A DNA stretch of 64,000 nucleotides from Mycobacterium barrassiae (GCF_025822765.1 NZ_JACKUK010000011.1:119475-183474), one strand, 5' to 3'. Shown: positions 44,532 through 53,561, counted from the stretch's first letter. A program made the numbers and translations. Notes: generated from the letters alone by a model not told the origin.

Positions 44532-45587
44532 GTGATCGACGTGCTGATGCGGAAGACAGCAGATGAGGAGACACGCATCCTCACAGTCGTCGGCGTGGGT
44601 GTCGTTCTCGCGATTGCCGTCGCCATCGCGCTCGTCGTTGCCAATCCCTTCGCAAGCCGCCCAAAGGATCTCATCTCGATCCAGATCGACAGTCCATACG
44701 TCGGTCAAGGTGTCGACACCGGCACGGCTCTGATCATGCACGGCGTCGAAGTGGGGGAGGTCAAGAAGGTTTCGAGCCTGCCCGGTGGCGCCGTGCGCCT
44801 CAACGCCGACCTGCGCACGAGCGCGGCGGCAGGGCTCACCGACACGTTTACCATCGACTTCCGGCCCGCCAACTACTTCGGTGTCACAGGTATCAATATC
44901 TCGAAAGGCCATGGCGGCCAACCCCTGCGTGACGGTATGCAGATCGAGGCGGCCACGCGTGGCAACTACACGCTGCAGACCCTGCTCTCTCGATTGGGTG
45001 ACATCACCGATGGTGTCGTCACCCCCCAGTTGGTCAGCGTCATCGACCGCTCCACGCGATATGTGGACGGGCTGAATCCCTTGGTCGAGACGATGTTGAC
45101 TGTCACCAAGGCCGTCGACAACGTGCAGACGGTGAGTACGGCGCAATTGATGAGAAATGCGGCCGGCCTCAGCGTCGCGTTCCCGGGATTCGTGGACGCT
45201 GCGACGGACGCGGGCGACAGGTTCGACCGTGCCGGTCTGGTCGAGTTCGACCATACGGGTGGTGAAGTGACAGAACAGTTCTGGAAGGATCACTATCTAC
45301 CCACGGTTGAACTTGCCGCATTCGGACTCTTCGCGGCCGTCGGTCGACTGGAATCATCACACGTCGACGACCTTCTCCCAGCCGTCGAAATCGTCAAAAT
45401 CCTCTCCGACACGGTGCCAGGACTCGTCAGGCCCCCGGACATCTCCGAGACCTTGGTCGAGCTTCGGCGGCGCTTCGAGAACATGTACGGGGGGACGCCC
45501 GAGCAGAGGGCGATGCAGGTGCATATCGTGCTCGACAGCCTCCCCGGCGTCGCGGCTCCGCTGGGCGTAATGGGAGCCACGCCATGA
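44532..45587 (+). CDS. Mce family protein, A position
   Basis: A 351-residue Mce protein: N-terminal TM anchor (about 17-37), MCE domain (about 45-120, SIQIDSPYVGQGVDTGTALIMHGVEVGEVKKV), then the helical tail that forms the lipid tunnel. It differs from classical MceA proteins by its short length and a Trp/His segment EQFWKDHYLPTVELAAFGLF. GTG 44532 follows the yrbEB stop directly. One of six different subunits of a hexameric substrate-binding complex. Confidence 0.9.
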   Translation: MIDVLMRKTADEETRILTVVGVGVVLAIAVAIALVVANPFASRPKDLISIQIDSPYVGQGVDTGTALIMHGVEVGEVKKVSSLPGGAVRLNADLRTSAAAGLTDTFTIDFRPANYFGVTGINISKGHGGQPLRDGMQIEAATRGNYTLQTLLSRLGDITDGVVTPQLVSVIDRSTRYVDGLNPLVETMLTVTKAVDNVQTVSTAQLMRNAAGLSVAFPGFVDAATDAGDRFDRAGLVEFDHTGGEVTEQFWKDHYLPTVELAAFGLFAAVGRLESSHVDDLLPAVEIVKILSDTVPGLVRPPDISETLVELRRRFENMYGGTPEQRAMQVHIVLDSLPGVAAPLGVMGATP

Positions 45588-46588
45588 AGCATGTCGGCGA
45601 TCTTTGGAAGTTCGGCCTCAGCGCGGCTGCCGCGCTGGTCCTGTTCATCCTGTTGGCAAATGTGATGCTTCAGCCAGTCTCGAGCGAAACACGGGACTAT
45701 TCCGCCGCTTTCACGGACGTGTCGGGACTTCATCTCGACGCAGATGTACGTGTGATGGGCGTGCGCGTCGGCAAGGTGCAGTCGATCGAGCTCGTCAGGG
45801 AATCCGGGCGAAGCCTGGCAATGGTTGCCTTCACGCTCGATAAGCGATTCGCAGTCACGCCGGAGACCAAATTAGCGGTCAAGTACCAGGCACTGACTGG
45901 TCTTCGTTACATCGACGTGGTCGACCCGTCGGAAGAAGACCCGACGGCACAGGTCGTGACGCATGTGCCGACAGCTATGACGCAACCGTCGCTGGACATC
46001 ACAACCTTGTTCAATGGCCTGCAACCGGTGCTCGCCACTTTGAACCCTGAGGAGATCAACACCTTCACTTCCAACGCAGCCGCCTACCTCGCGGGCGACG
46101 GAAGCGGATTGGGGCCCATGCTCGACAGCATCCGAACACTGACCCAGTTCGTGTCGGATCGCCAGCAGGTCGTGGCCACACTGATGCACAATCTCGACGC
46201 GGTCGCAGCGGAGATGGGCGGTAACTCCCAGAAGTTGGTCCAGGTCATCGACTGGGTCAATCGGCCCTTGGATCAAGCACTTTCGATCATCGACGAGTTT
46301 CGCAAGTCCGATCTCTATGGACCGGGCTTCGCGCTTCCGGTCGCGCGTTTGATGCGCGCGTTCGGTTTGAAACCCGGTGTCGACCTCGATATTGCCCTGG
46401 ACAAGGCTTTCACAAACCTGGACAACGCCATCGAGGCGTTCAAACGGTTCCCTGTCATCTGGGAGGGCATCGACACGCCGGCCATTGCCGAAGGGGAGCC
46501 CCTGACGTGCTCGCGTGGACCCGCCCAGCTGCCGCCGATGATGGACGTTCTCCTCAACGGTCAGAAGGTGGTCATGTGCAATTCCTGA
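45584..46588 (+). CDS. Mce family protein, B position
   Basis: A 334-residue Mce protein. TM anchor about 10-29 (SAAAALVLFILLANVML), MCE domain about 35-110 (SAAFTDVSGLHLDADVRVMGVRVGKVQSIEL, LAVKYQALTGLRYIDV), helical tail, and a C-terminal Cys pair (LTCSRGPAQ ... KVVMCNS) as in other MceB proteins. Coupled to its neighbours by overlaps of 4 and 13 bases. Periplasmic component of the import tunnel. Confidence 0.92.
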   Translation: MKHVGDLWKFGLSAAAALVLFILLANVMLQPVSSETRDYSAAFTDVSGLHLDADVRVMGVRVGKVQSIELVRESGRSLAMVAFTLDKRFAVTPETKLAVKYQALTGLRYIDVVDPSEEDPTAQVVTHVPTAMTQPSLDITTLFNGLQPVLATLNPEEINTFTSNAAAYLAGDGSGLGPMLDSIRTLTQFVSDRQQVVATLMHNLDAVAAEMGGNSQKLVQVIDWVNRPLDQALSIIDEFRKSDLYGPGFALPVARLMRAFGLKPGVDLDIALDKAFTNLDNAIEAFKRFPVIWEGIDTPAIAEGEPLTCSRGPAQLPPMMDVLLNGQKVVMCNS

Positions 46589-47544
46589 AGACGTTGCGAA
46601 ACCCGACGGTCTACGGAGTCGTTGCCCTGGCCGTCGTCACGGCCGTGGCTGTCGTCGTGGCGATGCTGTACATCAGTCCCCCCGGGCGACAGACCGTTGC
46701 CTTCTACACCACCGACGCGTCGTCGGTGCGCCCCGGAGATTCGGTCCGCATTGCCGGGATCGACGTCGGAAAGGTGAAGTCGCTCTCCAAGGAGCCGAAT
46801 CGGGTCAAGGTGGACACAAGTGTGGACGCCAGCGCCTTCGTAGGGGATCAATCTCAAGTCGACGTCCGCATGCTCACCGTCGTCGGCGGCTACTACGTGA
46901 ACATCACGTCCCTGGGCGACCAGCCACTCGGCAGCCGTGTGATTCCCGTCGAACGGGTCACCATGCCGTACAACCTCGTGCAGACGCTGACGGACGCCAC
47001 CAAGATCACCGATCAGGTCGCGCCGAAGCCCATCCGCGAATCGATCGACGAGATCGAGCGCGGGCTCGCCGGCACCAATACGGAAACCGTGTCGGCCGTC
47101 ATCCAAGCGGGCAACAGCCTCGTCGAGACGTTGGACCGCCAGCGCGGACAGATCTCGGCAATTCTCAACCTTTCTGACGAGTACATCGAGAGCTTGGCCA
47201 ACTACAAGGACGGGCTCAAGGTCCTGATCTCGAAAGTCGCCATTCTCGAGCAGACGCTCGTCATCTACGGTGAGGGGTTCGCCGGAGCGCTGCAGGCCCT
47301 GGGCGAGGTCGGTGACTCGCTGCTTCCCCTCGGGCCGTTCTACGACAAGCATCGGCAGCGATTCATCGAGAAGATGCGCAACTGGCAGCAGACATTCCGT
47401 TCTTGGGCGGATCGCAGCGGCCTCGTCGTCCGCAGCCTGCGAAAGGTGAGGAACAAGCTCGATCGCGTGCTCGATGCCCAGAATGCGCGGCCCGAGCTGT
47501 TGGCGACCGACCTGTGTTTTCCCATGCCGGGGAGTCCATGCTGA
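46576..47544 (+). CDS. Mce family protein, C position
   Basis: A 322-residue Mce protein starting at GTG 46576 (VQFLKTLRNPTVYG) inside the end of the B gene. TM anchor about 13-33 (VVALAVVTAVAVVVAMLYI); MCE domain with FYTTDASSVRPGDSVRIAGIDVGKVKSL and MLTVVGGYYVNITSLG; long helical tail. The C terminus is DLCFPMPGSPC. The last bases overlap the next ATG. Periplasmic tunnel subunit. Confidence 0.92.
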   Translation: MQFLKTLRNPTVYGVVALAVVTAVAVVVAMLYISPPGRQTVAFYTTDASSVRPGDSVRIAGIDVGKVKSLSKEPNRVKVDTSVDASAFVGDQSQVDVRMLTVVGGYYVNITSLGDQPLGSRVIPVERVTMPYNLVQTLTDATKITDQVAPKPIRESIDEIERGLAGTNTETVSAVIQAGNSLVETLDRQRGQISAILNLSDEYIESLANYKDGLKVLISKVAILEQTLVIYGEGFAGALQALGEVGDSLLPLGPFYDKHRQRFIEKMRNWQQTFRSWADRSGLVVRSLRKVRNKLDRVLDAQNARPELLATDLCFPMPGSPC

Positions 47545-48638
47545 TGCCGACGTCACGCAACGCCAACTGGTCTCGGCCCGTCGTAGCCGGGTGTATCGCG
47601 CTGACGATTGCAGGTACTGGAGTTGGTTGTGCCGCACCAGCGGGTCAGAAGCAGGCGGTTGACTACTGCGCGATCATGTCCGACAGCATCGGGCTCTACG
47701 TTGGCAACCCGGTGACCCAGATGGGTTATCGCATCGGCGAAGTGACGAAAATCGCCGACAGAACCACCGACGTGCAGGTCGACTTCTCCGTCGCCGCCGA
47801 CAACCCGTTGCCGGCCGACGTCAAGGCGATAACGCGGTCGACCTCCATCCTTGCCGACCGGGCTCTCGAGCTGGTCGGGAACTACGAGTCCGGTCCCAAA
47901 TTGACTCCTGGACAGTGTATTCCACTGAACCACAGCGTCACTCCCAAGTCGCTGTCCGAGGTGATCGGGTCGGCCACCGAATTCGTCAACTCGATCTCCC
48001 CGGAAGATTCGAGCAATGTCGCGGGCACGATCGATGGGCTGGCGCGATCACTGCACGACAACGGCGCAGGCGTGAATCGGCTGCTGTCGACTTCTTCGGC
48101 CTTGCTCGACAGTCCGGATCAAGCGATCAGTGACATGGCCTCCGTCGTTGCCAACTTGTCGGACCTGACGACCACCTTGGTAGACCTCAGGGGTCCGATG
48201 AAGCAGATTCTGCTGGACGCGGTGCAGACCACTCCTGACGTCAACTCGGCATTCGATGGGGGAGCACGGTTCACCGACGTGTTCCCGGAACTCGTCACGC
48301 TGGTCGCGGACCTCGAGAAGAACATGGGCGATGAGACTCAGCTGACGCTCGATTCGGTGGCGATGGCGTTGCGGAAGATCACCCCGCACTCCAACGCGCT
48401 GGCCGACTTGTTCAATCCCGTGCCGTGGTGGATCAACACCGCCGCCAACCACTTCAACAAGCAGCAGTTCACCATTGCGTGGCGCCCGCCGATGTACAGG
48501 ATCCCGACACACGACGGCCTGGCCCAGTGCGGCTTCATGAACACCGTGATGCCCGGCAGTTGCGCGGACGTCGCCGGTCAGCCCTACGCTGTCGACGTCG
48601 CGCTGCTCCAGTACGTACTCATGCAGGCGCACCGATGA
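47538..48638 (+). CDS. Mce family protein, D position, probable lipoprotein
   Basis: A 366-residue Mce protein with a lipoprotein-like signal: basic start (SRNANWSRPVVA), hydrophobic core (GCIALTIAGTG) and lipobox VGC-A at about residue 30. MCE domain: SDSIGLYVGNPVTQMGYRIGEVTKI, ITRSTSILADRALELVG. The C-terminal part has WWINTAANHFNKQQFTIAWRPPMYR and a Cys-containing end typical of the family. In classical mce operons only the E protein is a lipoprotein, so this second lipobox is noteworthy. ATG 47538 overlaps the C gene stop. Confidence 0.9.
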   Translation: MLMPTSRNANWSRPVVAGCIALTIAGTGVGCAAPAGQKQAVDYCAIMSDSIGLYVGNPVTQMGYRIGEVTKIADRTTDVQVDFSVAADNPLPADVKAITRSTSILADRALELVGNYESGPKLTPGQCIPLNHSVTPKSLSEVIGSATEFVNSISPEDSSNVAGTIDGLARSLHDNGAGVNRLLSTSSALLDSPDQAISDMASVVANLSDLTTTLVDLRGPMKQILLDAVQTTPDVNSAFDGGARFTDVFPELVTLVADLEKNMGDETQLTLDSVAMALRKITPHSNALADLFNPVPWWINTAANHFNKQQFTIAWRPPMYRIPTHDGLAQCGFMNTVMPGSCADVAGQPYAVDVALLQYVLMQAHR

Positions 48639-49618
48639 CCCGCCGGATCGCGGCTGCGTTGCTCGCATGTGCCGCGCTGCTCACGTCCTGCGCGTCGATC
48701 ACGGTCAACTCATTACCCCAGCCCGGCAATGCCTACCGCGACGGGTACGACATCGTGCTCGAGTTCGCCAACGTCCTCAATCTTCCGGATCGCGCGAAGG
48801 TGGTGCTCGACGGCACCGACGTTGGCGTGGTCACCGGTATCAACATCGCAGACGGCCACGCGAACGTGACCTCACGCATCGCCTCCGGTGTCGAGGTGCC
48901 GTCCAACATTCATGCGACGCTGCAACAAGCCACAGTGCTTGGCGACATTTACGTCGCGTTGGAACCGGACACCGACGTCTCCGCACCACCGCTGACACCG
49001 GGTGGGCGCATCCCGCTTATCCAAACGACATCGCCGCCCCAGCTCGAAGACACCATCGCCAACCTTGCGAACTTCGTCGCGAGCGGTTCGATCCAGCGTG
49101 CCCAGAACTCGGTGATCCGCATCAACAACGTGAATCCGCCCGAGGCCGAGATTCGGGAACTGGCAGGACGAGTCGCCGTCGACCTGTCGGACCTGTCGAA
49201 CAACCTCGACGTCGTGGACAAGTGGCTCGAAGGGGTCGCCGGCACAGACGATGTCATGTACACAAAGCTGCCGAAGTTCCAGCACTGGTTCTCGCCCGCA
49301 GGGATGCTGGGGTTCGACCGCGGCACGGAAGTCGCGTCCTACGTCGGAATTCTGCTGCCGTCGATCGGCAGCATCTACAGCGGCGGCTACTGGCTGGTGC
49401 CACTGCTGGAATCGTTGGGGACGACCATGGAGGCCATCCAGCACAGCAAGTGGGCCGTCGAGGATGAGATCCCGAGGTGGCGCAAGCTTTGGACCGACCT
49501 GTTCCTGCCGGTCGACAAGTACCCTGCGATCAACATCACCTCCATCGTTGGACCTGACGGCCGCGAAATGTCGGGCAACGTCGAGGACGTGCTCCGAATG
49601 CTGGGGGCGATGCCGTGA
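48635..49618 (+). CDS. Mce family lipoprotein, E position
   Basis: A 327-residue Mce lipoprotein: signal MTRRIAAALLACAALLTSC with lipobox LTSC at residues 16-19, MCE domain (YDIVLEFANVLNLPDRAKVVLDGTDVGVVTGI, LQQATVLGDIYVALEP), helical tail (LEDTIANLANFVASGSIQRAQNSVIR). ATG 48635 overlaps the D gene stop. By analogy with LprK-type proteins, it is lipid-anchored and completes the hexamer. Confidence 0.93.
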   Translation: MTRRIAAALLACAALLTSCASITVNSLPQPGNAYRDGYDIVLEFANVLNLPDRAKVVLDGTDVGVVTGINIADGHANVTSRIASGVEVPSNIHATLQQATVLGDIYVALEPDTDVSAPPLTPGGRIPLIQTTSPPQLEDTIANLANFVASGSIQRAQNSVIRINNVNPPEAEIRELAGRVAVDLSDLSNNLDVVDKWLEGVAGTDDVMYTKLPKFQHWFSPAGMLGFDRGTEVASYVGILLPSIGSIYSGGYWLVPLLESLGTTMEAIQHSKWAVEDEIPRWRKLWTDLFLPVDKYPAINITSIVGPDGREMSGNVEDVLRMLGAMP

Positions 49619-50571
49619 GACTGGTGCGAGTGTTCCTGTCGTTCGGTGTCTTTGCAGCGATCATCGTGTTCGGGATCGCCTACATCGCCGCCCTCGGAAT
49701 CCGGATCGCCCCTCCCTCCAACCGTATCGACCTCTCCATGCAGGTGCCCGACATCAACGGCCTGGTCGTCGACTCGAGGGTTCTTCTGCGCGGCGTTCCG
49801 GTCGGCAAGGTCACTCACATCGATGCCAACGTCGATCACGCCACCGTCGACTTCTACGTCGAAGGCGACCATAAAGTTCCCGTAGACACCTTTGTTCGGC
49901 TGGAAAATCTGTCCGCACTCGGCGAGACCTATATCGCGCTGTTTCCACAGAACTCGGTCGGCCCGATGCTGCAGAGCGGACAACGGATTGCGACCGAGGT
50001 CATACAGCAGCCTCCGTCGATCTCGGAGTTGGCGACCAGCGTCGTGCGGGTGTTGCAACAGATGGACCCGGGCCAACTCAAGCAGATCGTCGGTGAAGCC
50101 GATGCCGCGCTTCCGGACCCAGACGTCGTCTTGGTTAATCTGCGCCGCACGAGCGTGCTGCTGCGCAACGCCACATCGGATATGAACGGCCGTGGGCAGC
50201 TCACCCTCGCCAACATGCAGACACTTCTGGAGAACGCCGACTGGCTCGGCCCCACCTTGGCCAGTCTGGTGCCGGATCTGCGTCTACTCGGCCCCCGGCT
50301 ACACCACATGTATGACGTCGCGATGGACCTGGTGCGGGACAACAACCCTCACAATCTGCAGTTGCTCCAAACCTTCTTGGGACGCATCCAGACGTTCCTG
50401 GACGATCGCGCACCCGACCTCAAGGTCATCACCGAGGCGTTGTTGCCGAAGATGAGCGGCATCGCGGGATCGCTGATGAACTTCGACTCAGGTCGCATCT
50501 TGTCGAGCATGCTGGCCGCGGTACCTGAGGATGGCGCGATCACACTGCACGTCACCATTCCGCCACCGTGA
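49615..50571 (+). CDS. Mce family protein, F position
   Basis: A 318-residue Mce protein: TM anchor about 8-28 (FGVFAAIIVFGIAYIAALGI), MCE domain (LSMQVPDINGLVVDSRVLLRGVPVGKVTHIDA, FVRLENLSALGETYIALFP), helical tail ending without the long Pro-rich extension of many MceF proteins (ITLHVTIPPP). GTG 49615 overlaps the E gene stop by 4 bases. Last of the six tunnel subunits. Confidence 0.92.
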   Translation: MRLVRVFLSFGVFAAIIVFGIAYIAALGIRIAPPSNRIDLSMQVPDINGLVVDSRVLLRGVPVGKVTHIDANVDHATVDFYVEGDHKVPVDTFVRLENLSALGETYIALFPQNSVGPMLQSGQRIATEVIQQPPSISELATSVVRVLQQMDPGQLKQIVGEADAALPDPDVVLVNLRRTSVLLRNATSDMNGRGQLTLANMQTLLENADWLGPTLASLVPDLRLLGPRLHHMYDVAMDLVRDNNPHNLQLLQTFLGRIQTFLDDRAPDLKVITEALLPKMSGIAGSLMNFDSGRILSSMLAAVPEDGAITLHVTIPPP

Positions 50572-50615
50572 TCCAGCCACCGAAAATGCCGACAGCCCAA
50601 GAAGAGGAGTCCGAA

Positions 50616-51245
50616 ATGTCAACCACAGAAACCGCGAGCACCGATCTCGACGAGACTGCCAGCAGCGCTCCCAAGGTGAAAGCCGAAGAAGCCGAAGACG
50701 TTCCGGCCGCGGAAAGGCGACGTGCGACCGCAACGGTGTCGGTGCGGTCGCTGTCCGTCGGGGCCGTCATCGCGCTGCTGGCCATCGCCGTCGGTGTCCT
50801 GACGTGGCTGTACATGAGTGCCGAGCAGGAACTCGCAGCGCAGGCCCGGCAGGCGGAGAACTTCGAGCACGCTGAGAATGCGGCGCTGGAGTACGCGGTG
50901 AACGCCGCTGAGATGAACTACCAGGATCTGAACGCCTGGAAGACGAAACTAGTCGCTGGGACTTCGCCGGAGCTGAACGACAAGCTCTCCAGAGCAGCCG
51001 ACTCCATGGAGCAGCTTCTGGTGCCACTCAAATGGGACTCCACCGCCAAGCCGTTGGTGGCAAAGGTGCGATCGGAATCGGGCGGAATCTACGTCGTCGA
51101 TGCGTTCGTCAGTGTCCTTACGAAGACGTCTCAGGCACCCGAAGGGCTGCAGTCGACAGCGACCTACAGCGTCACGATGGACGGGAACCACGACTGGCAG
51201 ATCACCGATGTTGGTGGCATTGACGCCGTGGTCCCGTCCGGTTAG
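50616..51245 (+). CDS. Mce-associated membrane protein
   Basis: A 209-residue Mam-type protein: acidic/Ala-rich cytoplasmic N terminus (about 1-40), basic ERRRATATV, TM helix (about 47-68, VGAVIALLAIAVGVLTWLYM), then an NTF2-like periplasmic domain (AAEMNYQDLNAWKTKLVAGTSPELNDKL ... YSVTMDGNHDWQITDVGG). Mce-associated proteins stabilise Mce complexes. ATG 50616 has a strong site (AGAAGAGGAG, 7-base spacing); a GTG at 50568 overlapping the F stop would add 16 residues. Confidence 0.88.
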   Translation: MSTTETASTDLDETASSAPKVKAEEAEDVPAAERRRATATVSVRSLSVGAVIALLAIAVGVLTWLYMSAEQELAAQARQAENFEHAENAALEYAVNAAEMNYQDLNAWKTKLVAGTSPELNDKLSRAADSMEQLLVPLKWDSTAKPLVAKVRSESGGIYVVDAFVSVLTKTSQAPEGLQSTATYSVTMDGNHDWQITDVGGIDAVVPSG

Positions 51246-51285
51246 GCGCATTGTGGTGGCTGGTCTTCGCTGGAAGGAGCGAAAG

Positions 51286-51966
51286 ATGTTGCGTGGCAGC
51301 GATGTGCGCCGGGAGGGTGCCGTAGCGGCGATCGTTGCGGTCGCTGCGTCCGTGATTGCGCTGTTGGCCGGACCGGCACTCGCTGACCCGCGCGACTGGG
51401 CGCCGGAGCCTCCTCCTGGTCCGGGCGAGACATATGTCCCCTTCGCCGATCCGATCAGGAACGATGACTCTCCCGGCCCGCTGCTTCCGGTGTTCACGCC
51501 CACCCCGTCGAATTGGGCACCGAAGTACCCGTACCCATTTGAAGAATGGCGGGATCAGGTCACTCCCGCGGATATCACTGCGGAGGCTGAGCTGTGTCAA
51601 TGGTACAACGCGCAATTCGAGGAAGTACGCGCCCAGACCGAGCGGCTGAACATGCATCTCATCACCGCCAACGGAGACTGGGCCGCCCCAAGCATCCCCG
51701 AGCAGGCGAACGCCGTGACGGCCAACCTTGACCGTTCACTGGATTTCATCACTCCCAGAGTCCAGACCTTCACCATCGGAGAGGACTACCTGGGCGGATT
51801 GTTCTTTCCCCTGTACGGCAGCGAGAGCTTCTACCGCCTGTGGCAACAGATGTCGAACGTGCGGGACGGAATCAAGGCTCGCATGCCCACCTGGCACAGC
51901 GGTCCATCGTTTCAACAGATGATGCGCTTCGGAAGCAAGATCGAGCGCCAACACGTGTGTGACTGA
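51286..51966 (+). CDS. Exported protein of mce operon, unknown
   Basis: A 226-residue secreted protein. Signal peptide about 1-30 (hydrophobic AVAAIVAVAASVIALLAGPALA, cleavage after ALA), a Pro-rich linker, then a mostly helical domain (EEWRDQVTPADITAEAELCQWYNAQFEEVRAQTERL ... SGPSFQQMMRFGSKIERQHVCD). Cys in ELCQW and the final HVCD probably pair. AAGGAG precedes the ATG by 7 bases. I know no family; proteins of this sort are found after mceF in actinobacterial mce loci, suggesting a role in substrate capture or complex assembly (inference). Confidence 0.75.
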   Translation: MLRGSDVRREGAVAAIVAVAASVIALLAGPALADPRDWAPEPPPGPGETYVPFADPIRNDDSPGPLLPVFTPTPSNWAPKYPYPFEEWRDQVTPADITAEAELCQWYNAQFEEVRAQTERLNMHLITANGDWAAPSIPEQANAVTANLDRSLDFITPRVQTFTIGEDYLGGLFFPLYGSESFYRLWQQMSNVRDGIKARMPTWHSGPSFQQMMRFGSKIERQHVCD

Positions 51967-51977
51967 TCGGGGATAGC

Positions 51978-52439
51978 GTGAAAACTATTCGAAGTCCGAG
52001 ACTTATCGTCGGGTCGTCGGCGATCCTGACGGTAACCGTGTTGATTGCGCCCGCCGCACCAGCCGACCCGGCGCCGAGCCTGCAAGAGGCTGTCGCACAA
52101 GTCCGCGGATCTGCGACATGTGGCCAACTGGAATATGACCCCGCCGTCGAACAGGCCGCCGAAATCGTCAACCAATCGACTGATGTCTATCTGAACCACA
52201 CCGCGAGACACGTACCCGTGGCCGACCCCCTGCCGATCGTCCATGATCTCGGCGTCGCCGGCGGCAAGGCCATTTCACTGTATGGCGCCGCCGGCAACAC
52301 CGGTGATTCAATCAAAAGCGTTCTCCTGCAGGGATACCAGGCCATTCCGGATTGCGCGTACACGAAGTTCGGTGCAAGCATGCTGTGGAACGAGAGCACC
52401 GGGAAGAACCTCGCGACCGTAGTGCTGGTCGGACCATGA
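51978..52439 (+). CDS. Exported CAP-like protein of mce operon
   Basis: A 153-residue secreted protein starting at GTG. Signal peptide about 1-28 (SAILTVTVLIAPAAPA). The mature part resembles a CAP/SCP fold: SATCGQLEYDPAVEQAAEIVNQS matches the first CAP helix, and GYQAIPDCAYTKFGASMLWNESTGKNLATVVLVG matches the closing strands with the conserved Cys. The canonical CAP cavity His/Glu are not obvious, so it may bind lipid rather than catalyse. The resemblance is by eye only. Four-base overlap with the next gene. Confidence 0.65.
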   Translation: MKTIRSPRLIVGSSAILTVTVLIAPAAPADPAPSLQEAVAQVRGSATCGQLEYDPAVEQAAEIVNQSTDVYLNHTARHVPVADPLPIVHDLGVAGGKAISLYGAAGNTGDSIKSVLLQGYQAIPDCAYTKFGASMLWNESTGKNLATVVLVGP

Positions 52440-52822
52440 CCCCGATCCGCCGACGGACCATGAGCTTCGCCGCAGCAGCGTTCATCGCAGTACTCGGTTC
52501 GATGCCCGCCGCGCCTTGGGCCGAAGCGACCGACGACGTGGTCACGTACGAAGTCGTCTCCAACTTCGTCGACCGGGCGAACATCGTCTACATGGACCCG
52601 CAACAGCGGGCGTTCGTTTGGCAGGCGGCACTGCCGTGGCGGATGGATACGGCGGTGCTCGGAGGCACAGATCGCGCCGAAGTTCGAGCGGATTGGCGGC
52701 CGAACGAACGCCCGAACAAATGGGTCACGGTGCGCATACTTCAGGGCGGCAAGGTGCTCTGCCAGAGCACCCTCGACCTCGGAAACGCGACATGTTACGG
52801 CAACACGCCACACATCTTCTAG
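52436..52822 (+). CDS. Exported MmpS-like small protein of mce operon
   Basis: A 128-residue exported protein: signal peptide about 1-30 (MSFAAAAFIAVLGSMPAAPWAEA), then a beta-rich domain (VVTYEVVSNFVDRANIVYMD ... WQAALPWRMDTAVLG ... WVTVRILQGGKVLCQSTLDLGNATCYG). The order YEV - ANI.Y.D - LPW - V.I...G - C resembles the periplasmic domain of MmpS proteins, but without the MmpS membrane anchor being retained. Two Cys likely bond. ATG 52436 overlaps the CAP-like gene stop. Fold assignment is tentative. Confidence 0.6.
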   Translation: MTPIRRRTMSFAAAAFIAVLGSMPAAPWAEATDDVVTYEVVSNFVDRANIVYMDPQQRAFVWQAALPWRMDTAVLGGTDRAEVRADWRPNERPNKWVTVRILQGGKVLCQSTLDLGNATCYGNTPHIF

Positions 52823-52877
52823 CGCGGCGGTGCCGATGAAGCCGCACTACGCGCCCCGCCTCGGGAAGGATGACCAG

Positions 52878-53561
52878 ATGTCCGACCAGCGTGAAAGCCT
52901 TTGCCGAGAAGCGGATCCGGTGGTCTCTGTCGCTACACCGCGAGGGCAATGGTCGCCAGTCGTCGTGGCGGCCGCGCTGACCGTCTTGTTGCTGGCCACT
53001 GGACCGACGGCTCAGGCGGACCCCGCAGCGCCTTTGGCCCCACCCGGAGAGCCGTTTGTCTCGGAACAGCCGGCGCAGCCGTCACCGCCGCCCCCATCGC
53101 CAGAAGAGCCCAGCCCGTGGCCGGATATTCGGTACTACCAGCAGTTGGACGCGAACACTTTCGCTCTTCCCGGCGGCGTGTGGTTCGTCGCTCCGACGGG
53201 ACAGAACTGCGGCATTTGGGGCCGCGGCAACTTCGGCTGCACCGGGTACATACCCGGAGCGCCTGCCGGGGTGAGTCATATCGGATGGATCAACGGTGAT
53301 CGTGCCGTGCACTACGACTGGTCGATGGCCGTCAGATTCCCTGCCACGCGGGCCGAAAAGCCGCTGCCTCAGCGCAGTTTCATCCAGCACGAAGGCACGA
53401 AATGCGCTGTCACACCTGACAATCGCACATTCTGCGAGCGCGGTCCGATGAAGTTCTTGATCGAGCCCACCAAGACCTGGTTGTCGGCACCGTGGACGGA
53501 TCAGAGCTGGCGATGGCTAGGACCGACCGACACCAGGCCTGTGCAATCACCGCCCGGATGA
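52878..53561 (+). CDS. Pro-rich exported/anchored protein at end of mce operon
   Basis: A 227-residue protein: cytoplasmic start, one TM or signal (about 28-47, VVVAAALTVLLLATGPTAQA), Pro-rich segment (AAPLAPPGEPF ... PSPPPPSPEEPSPWP), then a domain with four Cys (TGQNCGIWGRGNFGCTGYIPG, EGTKCAVTPDNRTFCERGP), probably two disulfides. It resembles small secreted mycobacterial proteins of unknown function. The ATG at 52878 is favoured because GGGAAGGA precedes it; starts at 52830 and 52836 are also in frame. Last gene of the operon. Confidence 0.72.
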   Translation: MSDQRESLCREADPVVSVATPRGQWSPVVVAAALTVLLLATGPTAQADPAAPLAPPGEPFVSEQPAQPSPPPPSPEEPSPWPDIRYYQQLDANTFALPGGVWFVAPTGQNCGIWGRGNFGCTGYIPGAPAGVSHIGWINGDRAVHYDWSMAVRFPATRAEKPLPQRSFIQHEGTKCAVTPDNRTFCERGPMKFLIEPTKTWLSAPWTDQSWRWLGPTDTRPVQSPPG

